Of a stretch of 64,000 nucleotides of DNA, positions 49,438 to 59,902 are shown piece by piece (within the stretch, counting starts at the first letter, position 1; the number at the start of each line of letters is the position of its first letter). Under the pieces are notes generated by a model. That model had not been told where the DNA came from. It saw only the letters and a program-made list of their open reading frames with translations, and did not search any database. The stretch is taken from positions 20,067 to 84,066 of the forward strand of contig NZ_AKJW01000035.1 in NCBI RefSeq assembly GCF_000282135.1, read 5' to 3'. A program made the translations under genes and the position numbers. This DNA comes from Herbaspirillum sp. CF444. Its GTDB lineage: Bacteria; Pseudomonadota; Gammaproteobacteria; Burkholderiales; Burkholderiaceae_D.

Positions 49438-49725
49438 TTAAAGGTTCTTTACTTCTTCCGGCATCGGGAAGAAGGTCGGGTGGCGATACACCTTGTTGTT
49501 GGCCGGCTCGAACAACGCACCCTTGTCGCCGGGGCTGCTGGAGACGATGTCGGCGGCGCGCACGACCCAGATGCCGACGCCTTCGTTGCGGCGCGTATAG
49601 ACGTCGCGCGCATTGTTGATCGCCATTTCACCGTCGGGCGCGTGCAGGCTGCCGACATGCTTGTGCGCCAGACCGTGCTGGCTGCGGATGAAAACTTCCC
49701 ATAATGGCCATTCTTTACTCATCAT
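49438..49725 (-). CDS. paaB: Phenylacetyl-CoA epoxidase subunit PaaB
   Basis: 95 residues. Conserved PaaB sequence WPLWEVFIRSQHGLAHKHVG and YTRRNEGVGIWVV. It bridges PaaAC heterodimers in the epoxidase complex. Two ATGs (49723-49725 and 49720-49722) follow an AAGGAAAAG ribosome site; either may be used. It lies 87 bp after paaA. Confidence 0.95.
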   Translation of the reverse strand: MMSKEWPLWEVFIRSQHGLAHKHVGSLHAPDGEMAINNARDVYTRRNEGVGIWVVRAADIVSSSPGDKGALFEPANNKVYRHPTFFPMPEEVKNL

Positions 49726-49812
49726 CTTTTCCTTTTTTCCTTCTCACCGGACCGGTCCTGCGTGATGCAAATCCATGCAGGCCGGTCGTGGCTTTGTCGT
49801 ATCGGTTAGTCT

Positions 49813-50802
49813 TTATGCGGCGGCCTGAGCCGTCTGCTTTTTGTCGGCGTGGGCGACCAGCGCATCGCGGAACCATGCGCCGTCGTCGTAAGCCTGCTTG
49901 CGCGTCTGCAGGCGCTCGCGGTTGCAAGGGCCGTTGCCGCGCAGGACGTTGTGGAATTCTTCCCAGTCGATTTCGCCGAAATCGTAGTGACCGGTTTCCT
50001 CATTCCATTTGAGGTCGGGGTCGGGTACGGCCAGGCCGAGATACTCGGCCTGCGGCACGGTCTGGTCGACCATGCGCTGACGCAGTTCATCGTTGGAAAA
50101 CAGCTTGATGCGCCATTGCGCCGACTGTGCGCTGTTGACCGAAGCGGCGTCCGACGGGCCGAACATCATCAGCGCCGGCCACCACCAGCGATTGAGCGCA
50201 TCCTGCGCCATCTGTTTCTGTTCCGGCGTGCCTTTGCACAGCGACATCATGATGTCGTAGCCCTGGCGCGCGTGGAAGGATTCTTCCTTGCACACGCGCA
50301 CCATGGCGCGCGCATAGGGACCGTAAGAACAGCGGCACAACGGGATCTGGTTGATGATCGCGGAGCCGTCCACCAGCCAGCCGATGGCGCCCATGTCGGC
50401 CCACGACAGCGTCGGATAGTTGAAGATGCTCGAATACTTCGCTTTGCCCGAGTGCAGGTCCGCCAGCAACTGGTCGCGCGTCACGCCCAGGGTTTCGGCG
50501 GCGCTGTACAGATACAGGCCGTGGCCGGCTTCGTCCTGGATCTTGGCCAGCAGGACCGCTTTGCGTTCCAGCGTCGGCGCGCGCGTGACCCAGTTTGCTT
50601 CGGGCAGCTGGCCGACGATTTCGGAATGCGCGTGTTGCGACACCTGGCGGATCAGCGTCTTGCGATAGGCTTCCGGCATCCAGTCTTTGGGTTCGATCTT
50701 GACGCCTTCGTCGATGCGCGCCTGGAAGGCGCGTTCTTCAGGACTCATTTCGTCGAGCGAGCGCACGTTCTTGAGTCCGGTTTCTACCAGTTGTGCATAC
50801 AT
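49813..50802 (-). CDS. paaA: Phenylacetyl-CoA epoxidase catalytic subunit PaaA
   Basis: 329 residues from ATG 50800-50802. A GTGGAG ribosome site sits directly against the ATG at 50811 but 9 nt before this one, so the downstream ATG is preferred. Di-iron ferritin-like enzyme with EAGH at 91-94 and EESFH at 173-177 as carboxylate/histidine ligands, and [18 protein letters not shown] near the start. With PaaB, C and E it inserts oxygen into the ring of phenylacetyl-CoA to give the 1,2-epoxide. Confidence 0.95.
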   Translation of the reverse strand: MYAQLVETGLKNVRSLDEMSPEERAFQARIDEGVKIEPKDWMPEAYRKTLIRQVSQHAHSEIVGQLPEANWVTRAPTLERKAVLLAKIQDEAGHGLYLYSAAETLGVTRDQLLADLHSGKAKYSSIFNYPTLSWADMGAIGWLVDGSAIINQIPLCRCSYGPYARAMVRVCKEESFHARQGYDIMMSLCKGTPEQKQMAQDALNRWWWPALMMFGPSDAASVNSAQSAQWRIKLFSNDELRQRMVDQTVPQAEYLGLAVPDPDLKWNEETGHYDFGEIDWEEFHNVLRGNGPCNRERLQTRKQAYDDGAWFRDALVAHADKKQTAQAAA

Positions 50803-50891
50803 GATGTTCATCTCCACTGAGGTGATAGGGCCGCGTGCGGTGATCAATGATTCGCCGCGGCGCGACTGTTTGTTTCTAATACTGTGACGCT

Positions 50892-51494
50892 TCAGTTTCT
50901 TTTTGCCGTAATCAGCGGCTCCACGGCGGGCGTTTTCAGGGACGGGCGGTCGGCCTCGATCTCTTGCAGCGGCCGGACTTCCTTCATGCTGGCCAGGCAG
51001 CGTTTGGTCAGGTCCTGATAGGTATGCGTGCCTTCGCGCTTCCAGGCGATTTCCTGTTCGCTGAGTTCGCGCAGGACTTTTGCCGGTACGCCGGCGGCCA
51101 GCGAGCGCGGCGGCACTTTCATGCCGGCGCGGATGAAGGCGCTGGCGGCGACGATGGCTTCTTCGCCGACTTCGGCGTCGTCCATGACGACGGCATTCAT
51201 GCCAACCAATGCATCGCGGCGCACCACGCAGCTATGCAGCACGGCGCCGTGGCCGATGTGGCCGTTTTCTTCCACCACCGTATCGTGCGCAGGAAAACCG
51301 TGGACGACACAGGTGTCCTGCACATTGGCGCCGCGGTGCAATACGATGCGGCCGAAGTCGCCGCGCAGACACGCCGCCGGTCCGATATAGCAGTCCGGGC
51401 CGACGATCACGTCGCCGATCAGCACGGCGGTCGGATGGACATAGGCGCTCGGGTCCACGACCGGAATCACGCCCTCTATCGAATAACACGGCAT
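50892..51494 (-). CDS. paaY: Hexapeptide-repeat thioesterase PaaY
   Basis: 200 residues, GGAGACAGC before the ATG. Left-handed beta-helix protein of the gamma-carbonic-anhydrase type with repeats such as [23 protein letters not shown] and the metal-binding histidines of VVHGF and [12 protein letters not shown]. PaaY helps clear CoA esters of dead-end products, working with PaaI. It is the promoter-proximal gene of the minus-strand paa operon; a promoter with an embedded palindrome lies at 51620-51648. Confidence 0.9.
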   Translation of the reverse strand: MPCYSIEGVIPVVDPSAYVHPTAVLIGDVIVGPDCYIGPAACLRGDFGRIVLHRGANVQDTCVVHGFPAHDTVVEENGHIGHGAVLHSCVVRRDALVGMNAVVMDDAEVGEEAIVAASAFIRAGMKVPPRSLAAGVPAKVLRELSEQEIAWKREGTHTYQDLTKRCLASMKEVRPLQEIEADRPSLKTPAVEPLITAKRN

Positions 51495-51619
51495 TGCTGT
51501 CTCCTTGTTTGCCTGCTGCCCCGGATCATGGCGCGGGGCAGTTTTTTTACGTCTTGAGCCGTTTGTTTTGCCTGGCCGGGCATTTCAAAAAACATTTGCC
51601 TGGCATCGAATTTTGGTTA

Positions 51620-51648
51620 ATAATAAATTCAACCGACCGGTCGGTCAA
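51620..51648 (-). promoter_or_regulatory. Predicted paa operon promoter
   Basis: On the minus strand -35 TTGACC (51643-51648) and -10 TATTAT (51620-51625) are separated by exactly 17 bp. Five of six bases match consensus in each box. A start near 51612 would give a leader of about 118 nt before paaY. The TetR-type palindrome at 51632-51645 overlaps the -35 box and spacer, so a bound repressor would block RNA polymerase. Confidence 0.75.
51632..51645. promoter_or_regulatory. Candidate PaaR (TetR) operator
   Basis: ACCGACCGGTCGGT is a perfect 14-bp palindrome between the paaY and paaR genes. It lies inside the predicted paa promoter. Palindromes of this composition are typical sites for TetR-family regulators, and PaaR is encoded next to it. 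Release by phenylacetyl-CoA is the expected inducing signal from known paa regulators (inference). No second copy was seen upstream of the transporter or paaZ. Confidence 0.72.
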
Positions 51649-51912
51649 TAATGTTTTTAAGTTTTTTCGTTATTCGTGGCGTCTTTTCTGCGTGGGGTGG
51701 TGCGCGCAAAAGCCGCGACCATGGCGGGATAGAGCCGTATTGAAGCAGGGGTGGGGAATAGTTTTTCGTTCTTTCAGCATGACGCGACATGCCGGAATGC
51801 CAGCACGAACTTGCATGGCGACAAGTGACTGCCAGCCGGCAATGCCGCGAAACAAGCCATGATTTGCGGCACAATCATGGCTTCTTGGAAATTGTTGAAA
51901 GGATAAAGAACT

Positions 51913-52581
51913 ATGCCACGCAAACGTGCAGCAGGATTTGACAATCAGCGCGAGCTCATCATCGAGCAAGCCGCGACCTTGTTTGCGCGTAACGGTTTTC
52001 CCGGTACGTCGATGAATGAGGTAGCGGAGGCCTGCGGTTTGTCGAAGGCGTCCTTGTACCACTACGTGTCGGACAAGTACCAGTTGTTGATGTACATCTG
52101 CGAAGGGCACATCGAGCGCCTGTGCGCCCTGGTCGACGAAGTCGCCCGGCTCGACCTGGCGCCGGAGCCGCGGTTGCGGCTGATGGTGCAGCGCTTCGTT
52201 GAAGAATATGCCGATGCCCAGAACGAGCATCGGGTGCTGACGGAAGACGTGCGTTTTCTCGAAGCCAAGGACCAGAAACGCATCCTCGGCGGCGAACGCA
52301 AAGTGGTGGAAGCCATGGCGCAGGCGATGATCGGCGTGCGCCCCGAGCTGGAGGCCGGCAAGATGGCCAAGCCGTTGACGATGCTGTTGTTCGGCATGAT
52401 CAACTGGATGTTCATGTGGCTCAAGCCGGACGGCGAGCTGACGCACGAAAGAATGGCCGTGGTGGTGTCGGACCTGTTGTTCGGCGGCATCGGCGCAGTG
52501 AACCTGGACGTTGCGAACCATAAAAAAGAGGCCGAGAAAAAGCCCAAGGCAAAACAGATGGAAACGAAGCAGCAGAGGTGA
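51913..52581 (+). CDS. paaR: TetR-family repressor of phenylacetate genes PaaR
   Basis: 222 residues. N-terminal TetR helix-turn-helix (about 13-60; TLFARNGFPGTSMNEVAEACGLSKASLYHYVSDKYQLL) and a helical ligand domain. The C-terminal 25 residues are very rich in Lys, Glu and Gln. It is divergent from the paa operon and shares the region with the palindrome at 51632-51645. In Burkholderiales TetR-type PaaR replaces the GntR-type PaaX of enterobacteria; no paaX is present here. It may be co-transcribed with the transporter genes that follow after 113 bp. Confidence 0.88.
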   Translation: MPRKRAAGFDNQRELIIEQAATLFARNGFPGTSMNEVAEACGLSKASLYHYVSDKYQLLMYICEGHIERLCALVDEVARLDLAPEPRLRLMVQRFVEEYADAQNEHRVLTEDVRFLEAKDQKRILGGERKVVEAMAQAMIGVRPELEAGKMAKPLTMLLFGMINWMFMWLKPDGELTHERMAVVVSDLLFGGIGAVNLDVANHKKEAEKKPKAKQMETKQQR

Positions 52582-52694
52582 CGCGGACTCCAGGTTGAGC
52601 ACGGTCACTTCTGACAAACAACAAGAACGGACGGCCACAAGCCGATTCGCTCAAACAGGAAGTGATCAGAAAATCAACCAAGGAGACCGCAAGA

Positions 52695-53858
52695 ATGAAA
52701 TCCGTCCGCAAGATCGCCGTATTGACGAAGCTGAGTGCGCTGGTGCTACTGAGCTGTGCAGGTTTGGCCCATGCCGACATCAACGTCGGCGTCACCCTGT
52801 CGACCACCGGCCCCGCTGCATCGCTGGGCATTCCGGAAAAGAACACGATTGCCTTGCTGCCGACCACCATCGGCGGCCAGAAGGTCAACTACATCGTGCT
52901 GGACGACGCGTCCGACACCACCCAAGCGGTCAAGAACACGCGCCGCTTCATCTCGGAAAACAACGTCGACATCGTCATCGGTTCGACTGTTTCCCCCAAC
53001 TCGCTGTCGATGATTGAAGTCGTGGCCGAAGCGCAGACGCCGATGATTTCGCTGGCGGCCTCCTCGCGCATCGTCGAGCCGATGGATGCCAAGAAGAAGT
53101 GGGTCTTCAAGACGCCGCAAAACGACATCATGATGTCGCTGGCGATCGTGCAGGACATGGTGGCGCGGGGCGTCAAGCGCGTCGGTTTCATCGGCTTTTC
53201 GAATGCCTACGGCGACGGCTGGTTTGGCGAGTTCAGCAAGGCCGCCGCGCTGAAGAAGATCGACATCGTCAGCAACGAACGCTTTGCGCCGACCGATACC
53301 TCCGCCACCGCGCAGGCGCTCAAGATCATGTCGACCAAGCCTGACGCCGTATTGATCGCCAGCTCCGGCACGCCGTCGGTGGTGCCGCAACGCGCCCTGA
53401 AAGAACGCGGCTATCAAGGCCAGATCTATCAGACCCACGGCGTTGCCAACGCCGACTTCCTGCGCGTGGGCGGCAAGGTAGTGGAAGGCACGTTGCTGCC
53501 GTCCGGTCCGGTGCTGGTGGCGGCGCAATTGCCGGCCGATCATCCGGTGCGCAAGGTGGCGCTGGAATACGTGACCAAGTACGAAGCCGCCAACGGCAAG
53601 GACAGCGTCTCGCTGTTCGGCGGTTATGCCTGGGATGCCGGCCTGCTGCTGCAAGCCGCCGTGCCGACCGCGCTCAAGAAGGGCAAGCCGGGCACGCCTG
53701 AATTTCGCGCCGCCTTGCGCGACGCCCTCGAAGCCATCAAGAACGTCAACGGCGTTCACGGCGTCTACAACATGTCGGCCACCGATCACCTGGGCCTGGA
53801 TCAGCGCGCCCGCGTGATGGTGAAGATCGTCAATGGCGCCTGGAAATACCAGCCTTAA
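52695..53858 (+). CDS. ABC transporter periplasmic binding protein, branched-chain amino acid/aromatic acid type
   Basis: 387 residues from ATG 52695 (AAGGAG upstream). Signal peptide (1-28, ending AHA), then a Leu/Ile/Val-binding-protein-type fold (peripla_BP_6), starting INVGVTLSTTGPAASLGIPEK. It lies downstream of paaR and before paaZ, with permease and ATPase genes further on, so it most likely captures phenylacetate or a related aromatic acid rather than amino acids. That substrate is inference from context. Confidence 0.88.
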   Translation: MKSVRKIAVLTKLSALVLLSCAGLAHADINVGVTLSTTGPAASLGIPEKNTIALLPTTIGGQKVNYIVLDDASDTTQAVKNTRRFISENNVDIVIGSTVSPNSLSMIEVVAEAQTPMISLAASSRIVEPMDAKKKWVFKTPQNDIMMSLAIVQDMVARGVKRVGFIGFSNAYGDGWFGEFSKAAALKKIDIVSNERFAPTDTSATAQALKIMSTKPDAVLIASSGTPSVVPQRALKERGYQGQIYQTHGVANADFLRVGGKVVEGTLLPSGPVLVAAQLPADHPVRKVALEYVTKYEAANGKDSVSLFGGYAWDAGLLLQAAVPTALKKGKPGTPEFRAALRDALEAIKNVNGVHGVYNMSATDHLGLDQRARVMVKIVNGAWKYQP

Positions 53859-53945
53859 TTAATCCGATGCATTTCTGAGCGGGCGGGGCAGTCGATCTGA
53901 TTGTCCTCGCATCTCCGCATTTTTGAGCAAACAACGAAAACAGCA

Positions 53946-56000
53946 ATGACAGCACAATCCACACTTTTGCAAAGCTACATCGGCGGCCGCTGGATCGGCG
54001 CCACCGCCGCGCAGCCGCTCAACAGCGCCGTCAACGGCCGCCTCATCGCGTCCACGCACGCCGAGAGCATCGATTTCGACGAAGCCGTGACCTATGCGCG
54101 CAAACAGGGATTGCCTGCCTTGCTGGCGCTCGACTTCCAGCAGCGCGCGGGCATCCTGCGCGCGCTGGCAAAGTACCTCAACGAACACAAGGAACAGCTC
54201 TACGCCGTCTCCGCCCACACCGGCGCCACGCGCGCCGACAGCTGGATCGACATCGAAGGCGGTTCCGGCACCTTGTTCGCTTACGCCAGCGTGGGCGGCA
54301 ACGAATTCCCGTCCGGCAACCTGGTGCATGAAGGTCCGGCCATCCCGCTGGGCAAGCAGGGCAAGTTCGCCGGCACGCACATCCTGGTGCCGCGCGGCGG
54401 CGTCGCGGTGCACATCAATGCCTTCAATTTCCCGGTATGGGGCATGCTGGAAAAATTCGCGCCGACTTTCCTCGCCGGCATGCCGTGCCTGATCAAGCCG
54501 GCCACCGCAACCAGCTATCTGACCGAAGCAGCGGTGCGCCTGATCAACGCCTCCGGCTTGCTGCCGGCCGGTAGCCTGCAACTGATCATCGGCGGCACCG
54601 GCGATCTGCTGGACCGCCTGCAAGGCCAGGACGTGGTCACCTTCACCGGCTCGGCCGACACCGCCGCTAAGCTGCGCGTGCATCCGAACCTGATTCGCAA
54701 TTCCGTTCCTTTCAACGCCGAAGCCGATTCGCTCAATTGCGCCATCCTCGGTCCGGACGTCACGCCGGACGACGAAGAATTCGAGCTGTTCGTCAAAGAA
54801 GTGGCGCGCGAGATGACCACCAAGGCCGGGCAGAAATGCACCGCCATTCGTCGCGCCATCGTGCCGCGCCAACACATCGACGCCGTTGCCGAACGCCTGC
54901 GCGCGCGCCTGGCCAGGACCGTGGTCGGCGATCCGTCGCTGGAACAGGTGCGCATGGGGCCGCTGGCTTCCAGGGCGCAACAGCACGACGTGGCGGAGCG
55001 TCTGGCCTTGCTCAGGGCCGGCAATGAGCAGATATTCGGCGCCGGCGACGGCTTCAATCCGGTCGGCGAGGCGGTCGGCGAGGGCGCATTCTTTGCGCCG
55101 ACGCTGCTGCTGTGCCGCGACGGTATTGCCAATCCGGCGGTGCACGACGTCGAGGCCTTCGGTCCGGTCAGCACGCTGATCGCCTATGACGATTTCGACG
55201 GCGCACTCGATCTGGCGGCACGCGGACGCGGCAGCCTGGTCGGCAGCCTCGTGACGCACGATCCCAAGGTCGCCGCCAAGGCCATTCCGATTGCCGCTGC
55301 ATGGCACGGTCGCCTGCTGATCCTCGATCGCGAAGCGGCGGCGGAATCCACCGGCCACGGCTCGCCCTTGCCGCAGCTCAAGCACGGCGGCCCCGGCCGC
55401 GCCGGCGGCGGGGAAGAACTGGGCGGCGCACGCGCCGTCAAGCACTATCTGCAACGCGCAGCGGTGCAAGGTTCGCCGACCATGCTGGCGGCCGTCACCG
55501 GCGAGCATGTACGCGGCGCTGCCGTGCGCGAATCGGACATCCATCCGTTCCGCCATCATTTCGAAGACCTGCAGATCGGCGACTCGCTGCTGACGCATCG
55601 CCGTACCGTGAGCGAAGCCGACATCGTCAACTTCGGCGGCCTGTCGGGCGACTACTTTTACATGCATTTCGACGAGATCGCCGCCAAGGAATCGCCGTTC
55701 GGCAAGCGCATCGCGCACGGCTACTTCGTGCTGTCGGCAGCGGCCGGGCTGTTCGTTTCGCCGGCGCCTGGACCGGTGCTGGCCAACTACGGGCTGGACA
55801 CGCTGCGCTTCGTCAAGCCGGTCGGCATCGGCGATACGATTCGCGCCCGCCTGACCTGCAAGCGCAAGATCGACCGCAACAAGAAAGACGCCAACGGCGT
55901 CGGCCAGGGCGTGGTTGCATGGGACGTCGAAGTGACCAACCAGGATGGCGAGCTGGTGGCGTCGTACGACATCCTGACGCTGGTCGCCAAGAAGAGTTAA
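53946..56000 (+). CDS. paaZ: Bifunctional oxepin-CoA hydrolase/3-oxo-5,6-dehydrosuberyl-CoA semialdehyde dehydrogenase PaaZ
   Basis: 684 residues from ATG 53946, close to E. coli PaaZ (681). N-terminal aldehyde dehydrogenase domain with Glu259 (NAEADSLN) and catalytic Cys298 (AGQKCTAIRR). C-terminal MaoC-type (R)-hydratase domain (about 530-684) with Asp569 and His574 in GDYFYMHFDEIAA. It opens the oxepin ring by hydrolysis and oxidises the aldehyde to the acid. It is placed between the binding protein and the permease genes of an ABC transporter, apart from the other paa genes. Confidence 0.95.
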   Translation: MTAQSTLLQSYIGGRWIGATAAQPLNSAVNGRLIASTHAESIDFDEAVTYARKQGLPALLALDFQQRAGILRALAKYLNEHKEQLYAVSAHTGATRADSWIDIEGGSGTLFAYASVGGNEFPSGNLVHEGPAIPLGKQGKFAGTHILVPRGGVAVHINAFNFPVWGMLEKFAPTFLAGMPCLIKPATATSYLTEAAVRLINASGLLPAGSLQLIIGGTGDLLDRLQGQDVVTFTGSADTAAKLRVHPNLIRNSVPFNAEADSLNCAILGPDVTPDDEEFELFVKEVAREMTTKAGQKCTAIRRAIVPRQHIDAVAERLRARLARTVVGDPSLEQVRMGPLASRAQQHDVAERLALLRAGNEQIFGAGDGFNPVGEAVGEGAFFAPTLLLCRDGIANPAVHDVEAFGPVSTLIAYDDFDGALDLAARGRGSLVGSLVTHDPKVAAKAIPIAAAWHGRLLILDREAAAESTGHGSPLPQLKHGGPGRAGGGEELGGARAVKHYLQRAAVQGSPTMLAAVTGEHVRGAAVRESDIHPFRHHFEDLQIGDSLLTHRRTVSEADIVNFGGLSGDYFYMHFDEIAAKESPFGKRIAHGYFVLSAAAGLFVSPAPGPVLANYGLDTLRFVKPVGIGDTIRARLTCKRKIDRNKKDANGVGQGVVAWDVEVTNQDGELVASYDILTLVAKKS

Positions 56001-56176
56001 TCACGGTAATACCCGGCAACACCCAATAACAAAAAGCCTGCGGCAGCGCTTCTGGATTTCGGAGTGCGCACGCAGGACGGAAGGCGGCGGTCGCGATTGA
56101 TTGACTTCGTCTTCGACAACATTATTTCAATCTGCACGGCGCGCGCCTGCCGCCGTGCAACCAAGGGAGGATGGAC

Positions 56177-57229
56177 GTGGACGCAAGTATCTTTGCGGTC
56201 CTGGTGCAAGACGGCATTACGACGGGCGCAATTTACGCCTTGCTGTCGCTGGCGCTGGTACTGGTTTTTTCGGTGACGCGAGTCATCCTGTTGCCGCAAG
56301 GCGAATTCGTCGCCTTCGGCGCGCTGACGCTGGCCGCGATTCAGGGCGGCCATGCGCCGCAGACTGCGCTGCTATTGGTGGCGCTGGGCGTGGCGACCAT
56401 CTTGTGCGAACTGGCGAGCAATCTGCGTCGCGCCGACCGTCGCGGAAAACTGCTCGGCCTGTTGCCGGTGCTGGTCGGCAAATACCTGTTGTTTCCCGTC
56501 GCCGTGTACGCCGTCACGCTCTATGCCCCGCTCAAGGACTTGCCGATGCTGGTGCAGATCGCGCTGACGCTGGCCATCGTGGTGCCGATGGGACCGATGG
56601 TGTATCGGCTTGCCTATCAGCCGCTGGCGCACGCCAGCATTCTGGTGTTGCTGATCGTGTCGCTGGGCGTGCATCTGGCGATGGTCGGTCTCGGCCTGCT
56701 GATGTTCGGGCCGGAAGGCTCCAACACCTTGCCGTTCACCGATGCGCAATTCACTCTCGGCGAGATGACGATTTCCGGCCAGAGCCTGATCGTGATCGGC
56801 ACGGTGATTGCGCTGATCGTCGGCATCTACTTTTATTTTGAACGGACCTTGTCGGGAAAGGCTCTGCGCGCCACCGCAGTCAATCGTCTCGGCGCGCGGC
56901 TGGTCGGCATCGGCACCAACCAGGCCGGCCAGCTGTCGTTCACGCTGAGCGCCGGTATCGGTGCCTTGTGCGGCATCCTGATCGCGCCGTTCACGATCAT
57001 CAATTACGAGTCGGGCTTCCTGATCGCGCTCAAGGGTTTCGTCGGCGCCATCTTCGGCGGCCTGGCCAGTTATCCGATTGCCGCCGCCGGCGCCATCGGC
57101 GTCGGTCTGATCGAGAGTTTTTCCTCGTTCTGGGCCAGCTCGTTCAAGGACCTCATCGTCTTCACCGTGATCATCCCCGTCTTGCTGTGGCGCTCGCTGA
57201 CCAGCAATCACGTCGATGAAGAAGCTTGA
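56177..57229 (+). CDS. ABC transporter permease, LivH type
   Basis: 350 residues from the GTG at 56177. An AGGGAGG ribosome site ends one base before an in-frame ATG at 56171 but 7 nt before this GTG, so GTG is the better start; the ATG is the alternative. About eight to ten membrane segments, with the LivH-type start [23 protein letters not shown] and the conserved [12 protein letters not shown] loop. It is about 50 residues longer than E. coli LivH because of an insert near 85-130. It pairs with the LivM-LivG fusion downstream. Confidence 0.87.
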   Translation: MDASIFAVLVQDGITTGAIYALLSLALVLVFSVTRVILLPQGEFVAFGALTLAAIQGGHAPQTALLLVALGVATILCELASNLRRADRRGKLLGLLPVLVGKYLLFPVAVYAVTLYAPLKDLPMLVQIALTLAIVVPMGPMVYRLAYQPLAHASILVLLIVSLGVHLAMVGLGLLMFGPEGSNTLPFTDAQFTLGEMTISGQSLIVIGTVIALIVGIYFYFERTLSGKALRATAVNRLGARLVGIGTNQAGQLSFTLSAGIGALCGILIAPFTIINYESGFLIALKGFVGAIFGGLASYPIAAAGAIGVGLIESFSSFWASSFKDLIVFTVIIPVLLWRSLTSNHVDEEA

Positions 57230-57239
57230 GGCGAATCAT

Positions 57240-59042
57240 ATGAAAAACAAACTCGTTCTCTCGACCGCTCTTTCTACCATTGCACCGGTCGTCGTACTGC
57301 TGGTGGTGCTGGCCTTGCCGTTCCTGTCGGTGCCGCCGTTCTGGATCACCTTGCTGTCCTACGTCGGCCTGTACAGCATCGTCGCGCTCGGCCTCGTGAT
57401 GCTGACCGGCGTCGCCGGCCTGACATCCTTCGGCCAGGCGGCTTTCGTCGGCATTGGCGCGTACACCACCGCCTACGTCACGACGCAATTCGGCTTGTCG
57501 CCGTGGATTGGCCTGCTGGCCGGCTTGCTCATCACCGGCGCGTCGGCGTTGCTGATCGGCGCGGTCACGATGCGCATCTCCGGGCACTATCTGCCGCTCT
57601 CGACGATTGCCTGGGGCTTGTCGCTGTACTTCCTGTTCGGGAACATGGACAGTCTCGGCAAGTACGACGGCATCGGCGGCATTCCTTCGATTTCGCTGTT
57701 CAACTTTGAATTCAGCAGCGGCCGCTCGATGTATGTGCTGATCTGGGTGGTGGTGATTCTGGCGCTGATTTCGGTCAAGAACTTCCTCAACTCGCGCACC
57801 GGCCGCGCCGTACGGGCGCTCAAGTTCGGCTATGTCATGCCGGAAGCGATGGGCGTCAATACCGCCTGGATCAAGATCGTGATCTTTGCTTACGCGGCCA
57901 TGCTGGCCGGCGTGTCCGGCTGGCTGTATGCGCATTTGCAGCATGCGGTCAATCCGACGCCGTTCGGCCTCAAGTACGGCATCGACTATCTGCTGATGGT
58001 CGTCGTCGGCGGGGCGGGTTATGTCTGGGGAGCGTTGTTGGGTGCGGGGCTGATCACCTTGCTCGGCAACTTCCTGCAAGAATGGTTGCCGAGCGTGCTC
58101 GGTGCCAGCGGCAATTTTGAAGCGATTGTCTTCGGCATCGCGCTGGTGCTGTTCCTGCAATATGCCAACGAAGGTTTGTGGCCTTTCATCCAGGCGCGCT
58201 TTCCCGGCAAGCCGTCGGCCAGGGCGCCCGACGAAGCACCGCCGCTGGAACAGAAAAGCAAGCCCGCGGCCGGCGACGTCATTCTCGACGTCAAGGCGGC
58301 GCGCAAGCAGTTCGGCGGCCTGGTGGCGGTCAACGACGTGAGCTTCTCGGTCAAGGCCGGCGAAGTGGTCGGCCTGATCGGTCCCAACGGTGCGGGCAAG
58401 TCGACCACCTTCAATCTGGTGACGGGCGTGTTGCCGATTACCAGCGGCGAGGTCAGTTATCGCGGCAGTTCGATTGCCGGCCTGTCGTCGCGGCAGATCG
58501 CCAGCCGCGGCATCGCGCGCACCTTCCAGCACGTGCGTCTGGTGCCGGGCATGAGCGTGCTCGAGAACGCCGCGATGGGCGCCTATCTGCGCGGCGATCG
58601 GGCCGCCCAGGGTGGCGCGCTGGCCAGCATCCTGCGGCTGAACCGCAAGGAAGAGGGCAAAATTTTGCTCGAAGCCAAACGCCAGCTGGAACGCGTCGGC
58701 CTCGGCGACATGCTGTATCGCCCGGCCGGCAGCCTGGCGCTGGGCCAGCAGCGGATCCTGGAAATCGCCCGCGCGCTGTGCTGCGACCCGGCCTTGCTGC
58801 TGCTCGACGAACCGGCGGCCGGCTTGCGCTACAAGGAAAAGCAGGCGTTGTCCGAGCTGCTGAAAAAACTGCGCGCCGAGGGCATGGCCGTGCTGCTGGT
58901 CGAGCACGACATGGACTTCGTGATGCAACTGACCGATCACATCGTGGTCATGGAATTCGGCACCAAGATCGCCGAGGGAACGCCGGCGCAGATCCAGGTC
59001 CATCCCGCCGTGCTGGAAGCCTATCTCGGAGGAGTGGAATGA
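57240..59042 (+). CDS. Fused ABC permease and ATPase (LivM-LivG)
   Basis: 600 residues from ATG 57240 (GAGG upstream). Residues 1-320 are a LivM-type permease ([20 protein letters not shown] segment near 50-66 and several membrane helices). A polar linker at about 322-345 leads to a LivG-type ATPase with Walker [10 protein letters not shown] at 381-389, the signature segment [15 protein letters not shown] and Walker [11 protein letters not shown]. Such fusions are known in branched-chain-type ABC systems. It starts 10 bp after the LivH-type gene and overlaps the next ATPase gene (ATGA). Confidence 0.93.
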   Translation: MKNKLVLSTALSTIAPVVVLLVVLALPFLSVPPFWITLLSYVGLYSIVALGLVMLTGVAGLTSFGQAAFVGIGAYTTAYVTTQFGLSPWIGLLAGLLITGASALLIGAVTMRISGHYLPLSTIAWGLSLYFLFGNMDSLGKYDGIGGIPSISLFNFEFSSGRSMYVLIWVVVILALISVKNFLNSRTGRAVRALKFGYVMPEAMGVNTAWIKIVIFAYAAMLAGVSGWLYAHLQHAVNPTPFGLKYGIDYLLMVVVGGAGYVWGALLGAGLITLLGNFLQEWLPSVLGASGNFEAIVFGIALVLFLQYANEGLWPFIQARFPGKPSARAPDEAPPLEQKSKPAAGDVILDVKAARKQFGGLVAVNDVSFSVKAGEVVGLIGPNGAGKSTTFNLVTGVLPITSGEVSYRGSSIAGLSSRQIASRGIARTFQHVRLVPGMSVLENAAMGAYLRGDRAAQGGALASILRLNRKEEGKILLEAKRQLERVGLGDMLYRPAGSLALGQQRILEIARALCCDPALLLLDEPAAGLRYKEKQALSELLKKLRAEGMAVLLVEHDMDFVMQLTDHIVVMEFGTKIAEGTPAQIQVHPAVLEAYLGGVE

Positions 59043-59803
59043 TGAGTGGCAATGCTGTGAACAAAGGAGAAGTCCTGCTCGACGTGAGCAACCTGCATGC
59101 GCGCTACGGCAAGGTCGAAGCCTTGCATGGCGCGGGGCTGCAGGTGCGCGCCGGCCAGATCGTCACCGTGATCGGCCCCAACGGCGCCGGCAAATCGACC
59201 TTGCTCAACGCCATCATGGGCGCGTTGCCGACCAGCGGCACCGCCAGCGGCAACGTCGTTTACCTCGGCCAGGAACTGAGCAGCATGGACGTCGAAGACC
59301 GCGTCGCGCGCGGACTCTGCCTGGTGCCGGAAAAGCGCGAGCTGTTCGCCACCATGAGCGTCGAAGACAATCTGCAGCTCGGCGCCTACAAGCGCAAGAA
59401 GAACGGCGAAGCCAATTACATGGACCAGCTCGATTCGGTGTATGCCTTGTTCCCGCGTCTGCAGGAGCGCCGCAAGCAGGCCGCCGGCACGCTCTCGGGA
59501 GGCGAGCGCCAGATGCTGGCGGTCAGCCGGGCGTTGATGGCCAAGCCGCAGGTGCTGATGCTGGACGAACCGAGCCTCGGCCTGGCGCCGCTGATCACCA
59601 GGGAAATCTTTCACATCATCAGCGAACTGCGCAAGAGCGGCGTCGCCACCTTGCTGATCGAGCAGAACGCGCGCGCGGCCCTGCAGGTCGCGGATTATGC
59701 CTACGTGCTGGAAATGGGCGAGCCGGTGATGGAAGGTCCGGCGGCGGAGCTGGCCGCGAACAAGCAGATCATCGAAAGCTATCTCGGCTTCGCCAAGCAC
59801 TGA
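59039..59803 (+). CDS. ABC transporter ATPase, LivF type
   Basis: 254 residues; the ATG at 59039-59041 overlaps the previous stop, with GGAGG upstream. Walker [10 protein letters not shown] near 46, signature [15 protein letters not shown], Walker [14 protein letters not shown] and a switch segment [12 protein letters not shown], typical of LivF. With LivMG and LivH it completes an importer that carries a high-affinity binding protein. Likely cargo, from context, is phenylacetate or related aromatics. Confidence 0.93.
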   Translation: MMSGNAVNKGEVLLDVSNLHARYGKVEALHGAGLQVRAGQIVTVIGPNGAGKSTLLNAIMGALPTSGTASGNVVYLGQELSSMDVEDRVARGLCLVPEKRELFATMSVEDNLQLGAYKRKKNGEANYMDQLDSVYALFPRLQERRKQAAGTLSGGERQMLAVSRALMAKPQVLMLDEPSLGLAPLITREIFHIISELRKSGVATLLIEQNARAALQVADYAYVLEMGEPVMEGPAAELAANKQIIESYLGFAKH

Positions 59804-59902
59804 AACGACGGAATAAAGCCGGATAGGGCCAGGCAAAACGGAGCGGCATTGCGACGAAGATCGCCAGCAGATGCGCCGGCAACAACAACGGGAGTGGAGA
59901 CA

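Larger units (their letters stand above)
51495..51912. other. Divergent control region between paaY and paaR
   Basis: About 420 bp without a credible gene. It holds the promoter and palindrome for the minus-strand paa operon near 51620-51648. The 250 bp nearer paaR show no recognisable coding sequence. An AGGA ribosome site precedes the paaR ATG. The paaR promoter itself was not identified with confidence. Confidence 0.6.

Noticed and set aside
53859..55718. Long minus-strand open frame opposite paaZ
   Set aside because: It is the complement of a well-conserved enzyme gene and shows no recognisable protein features.
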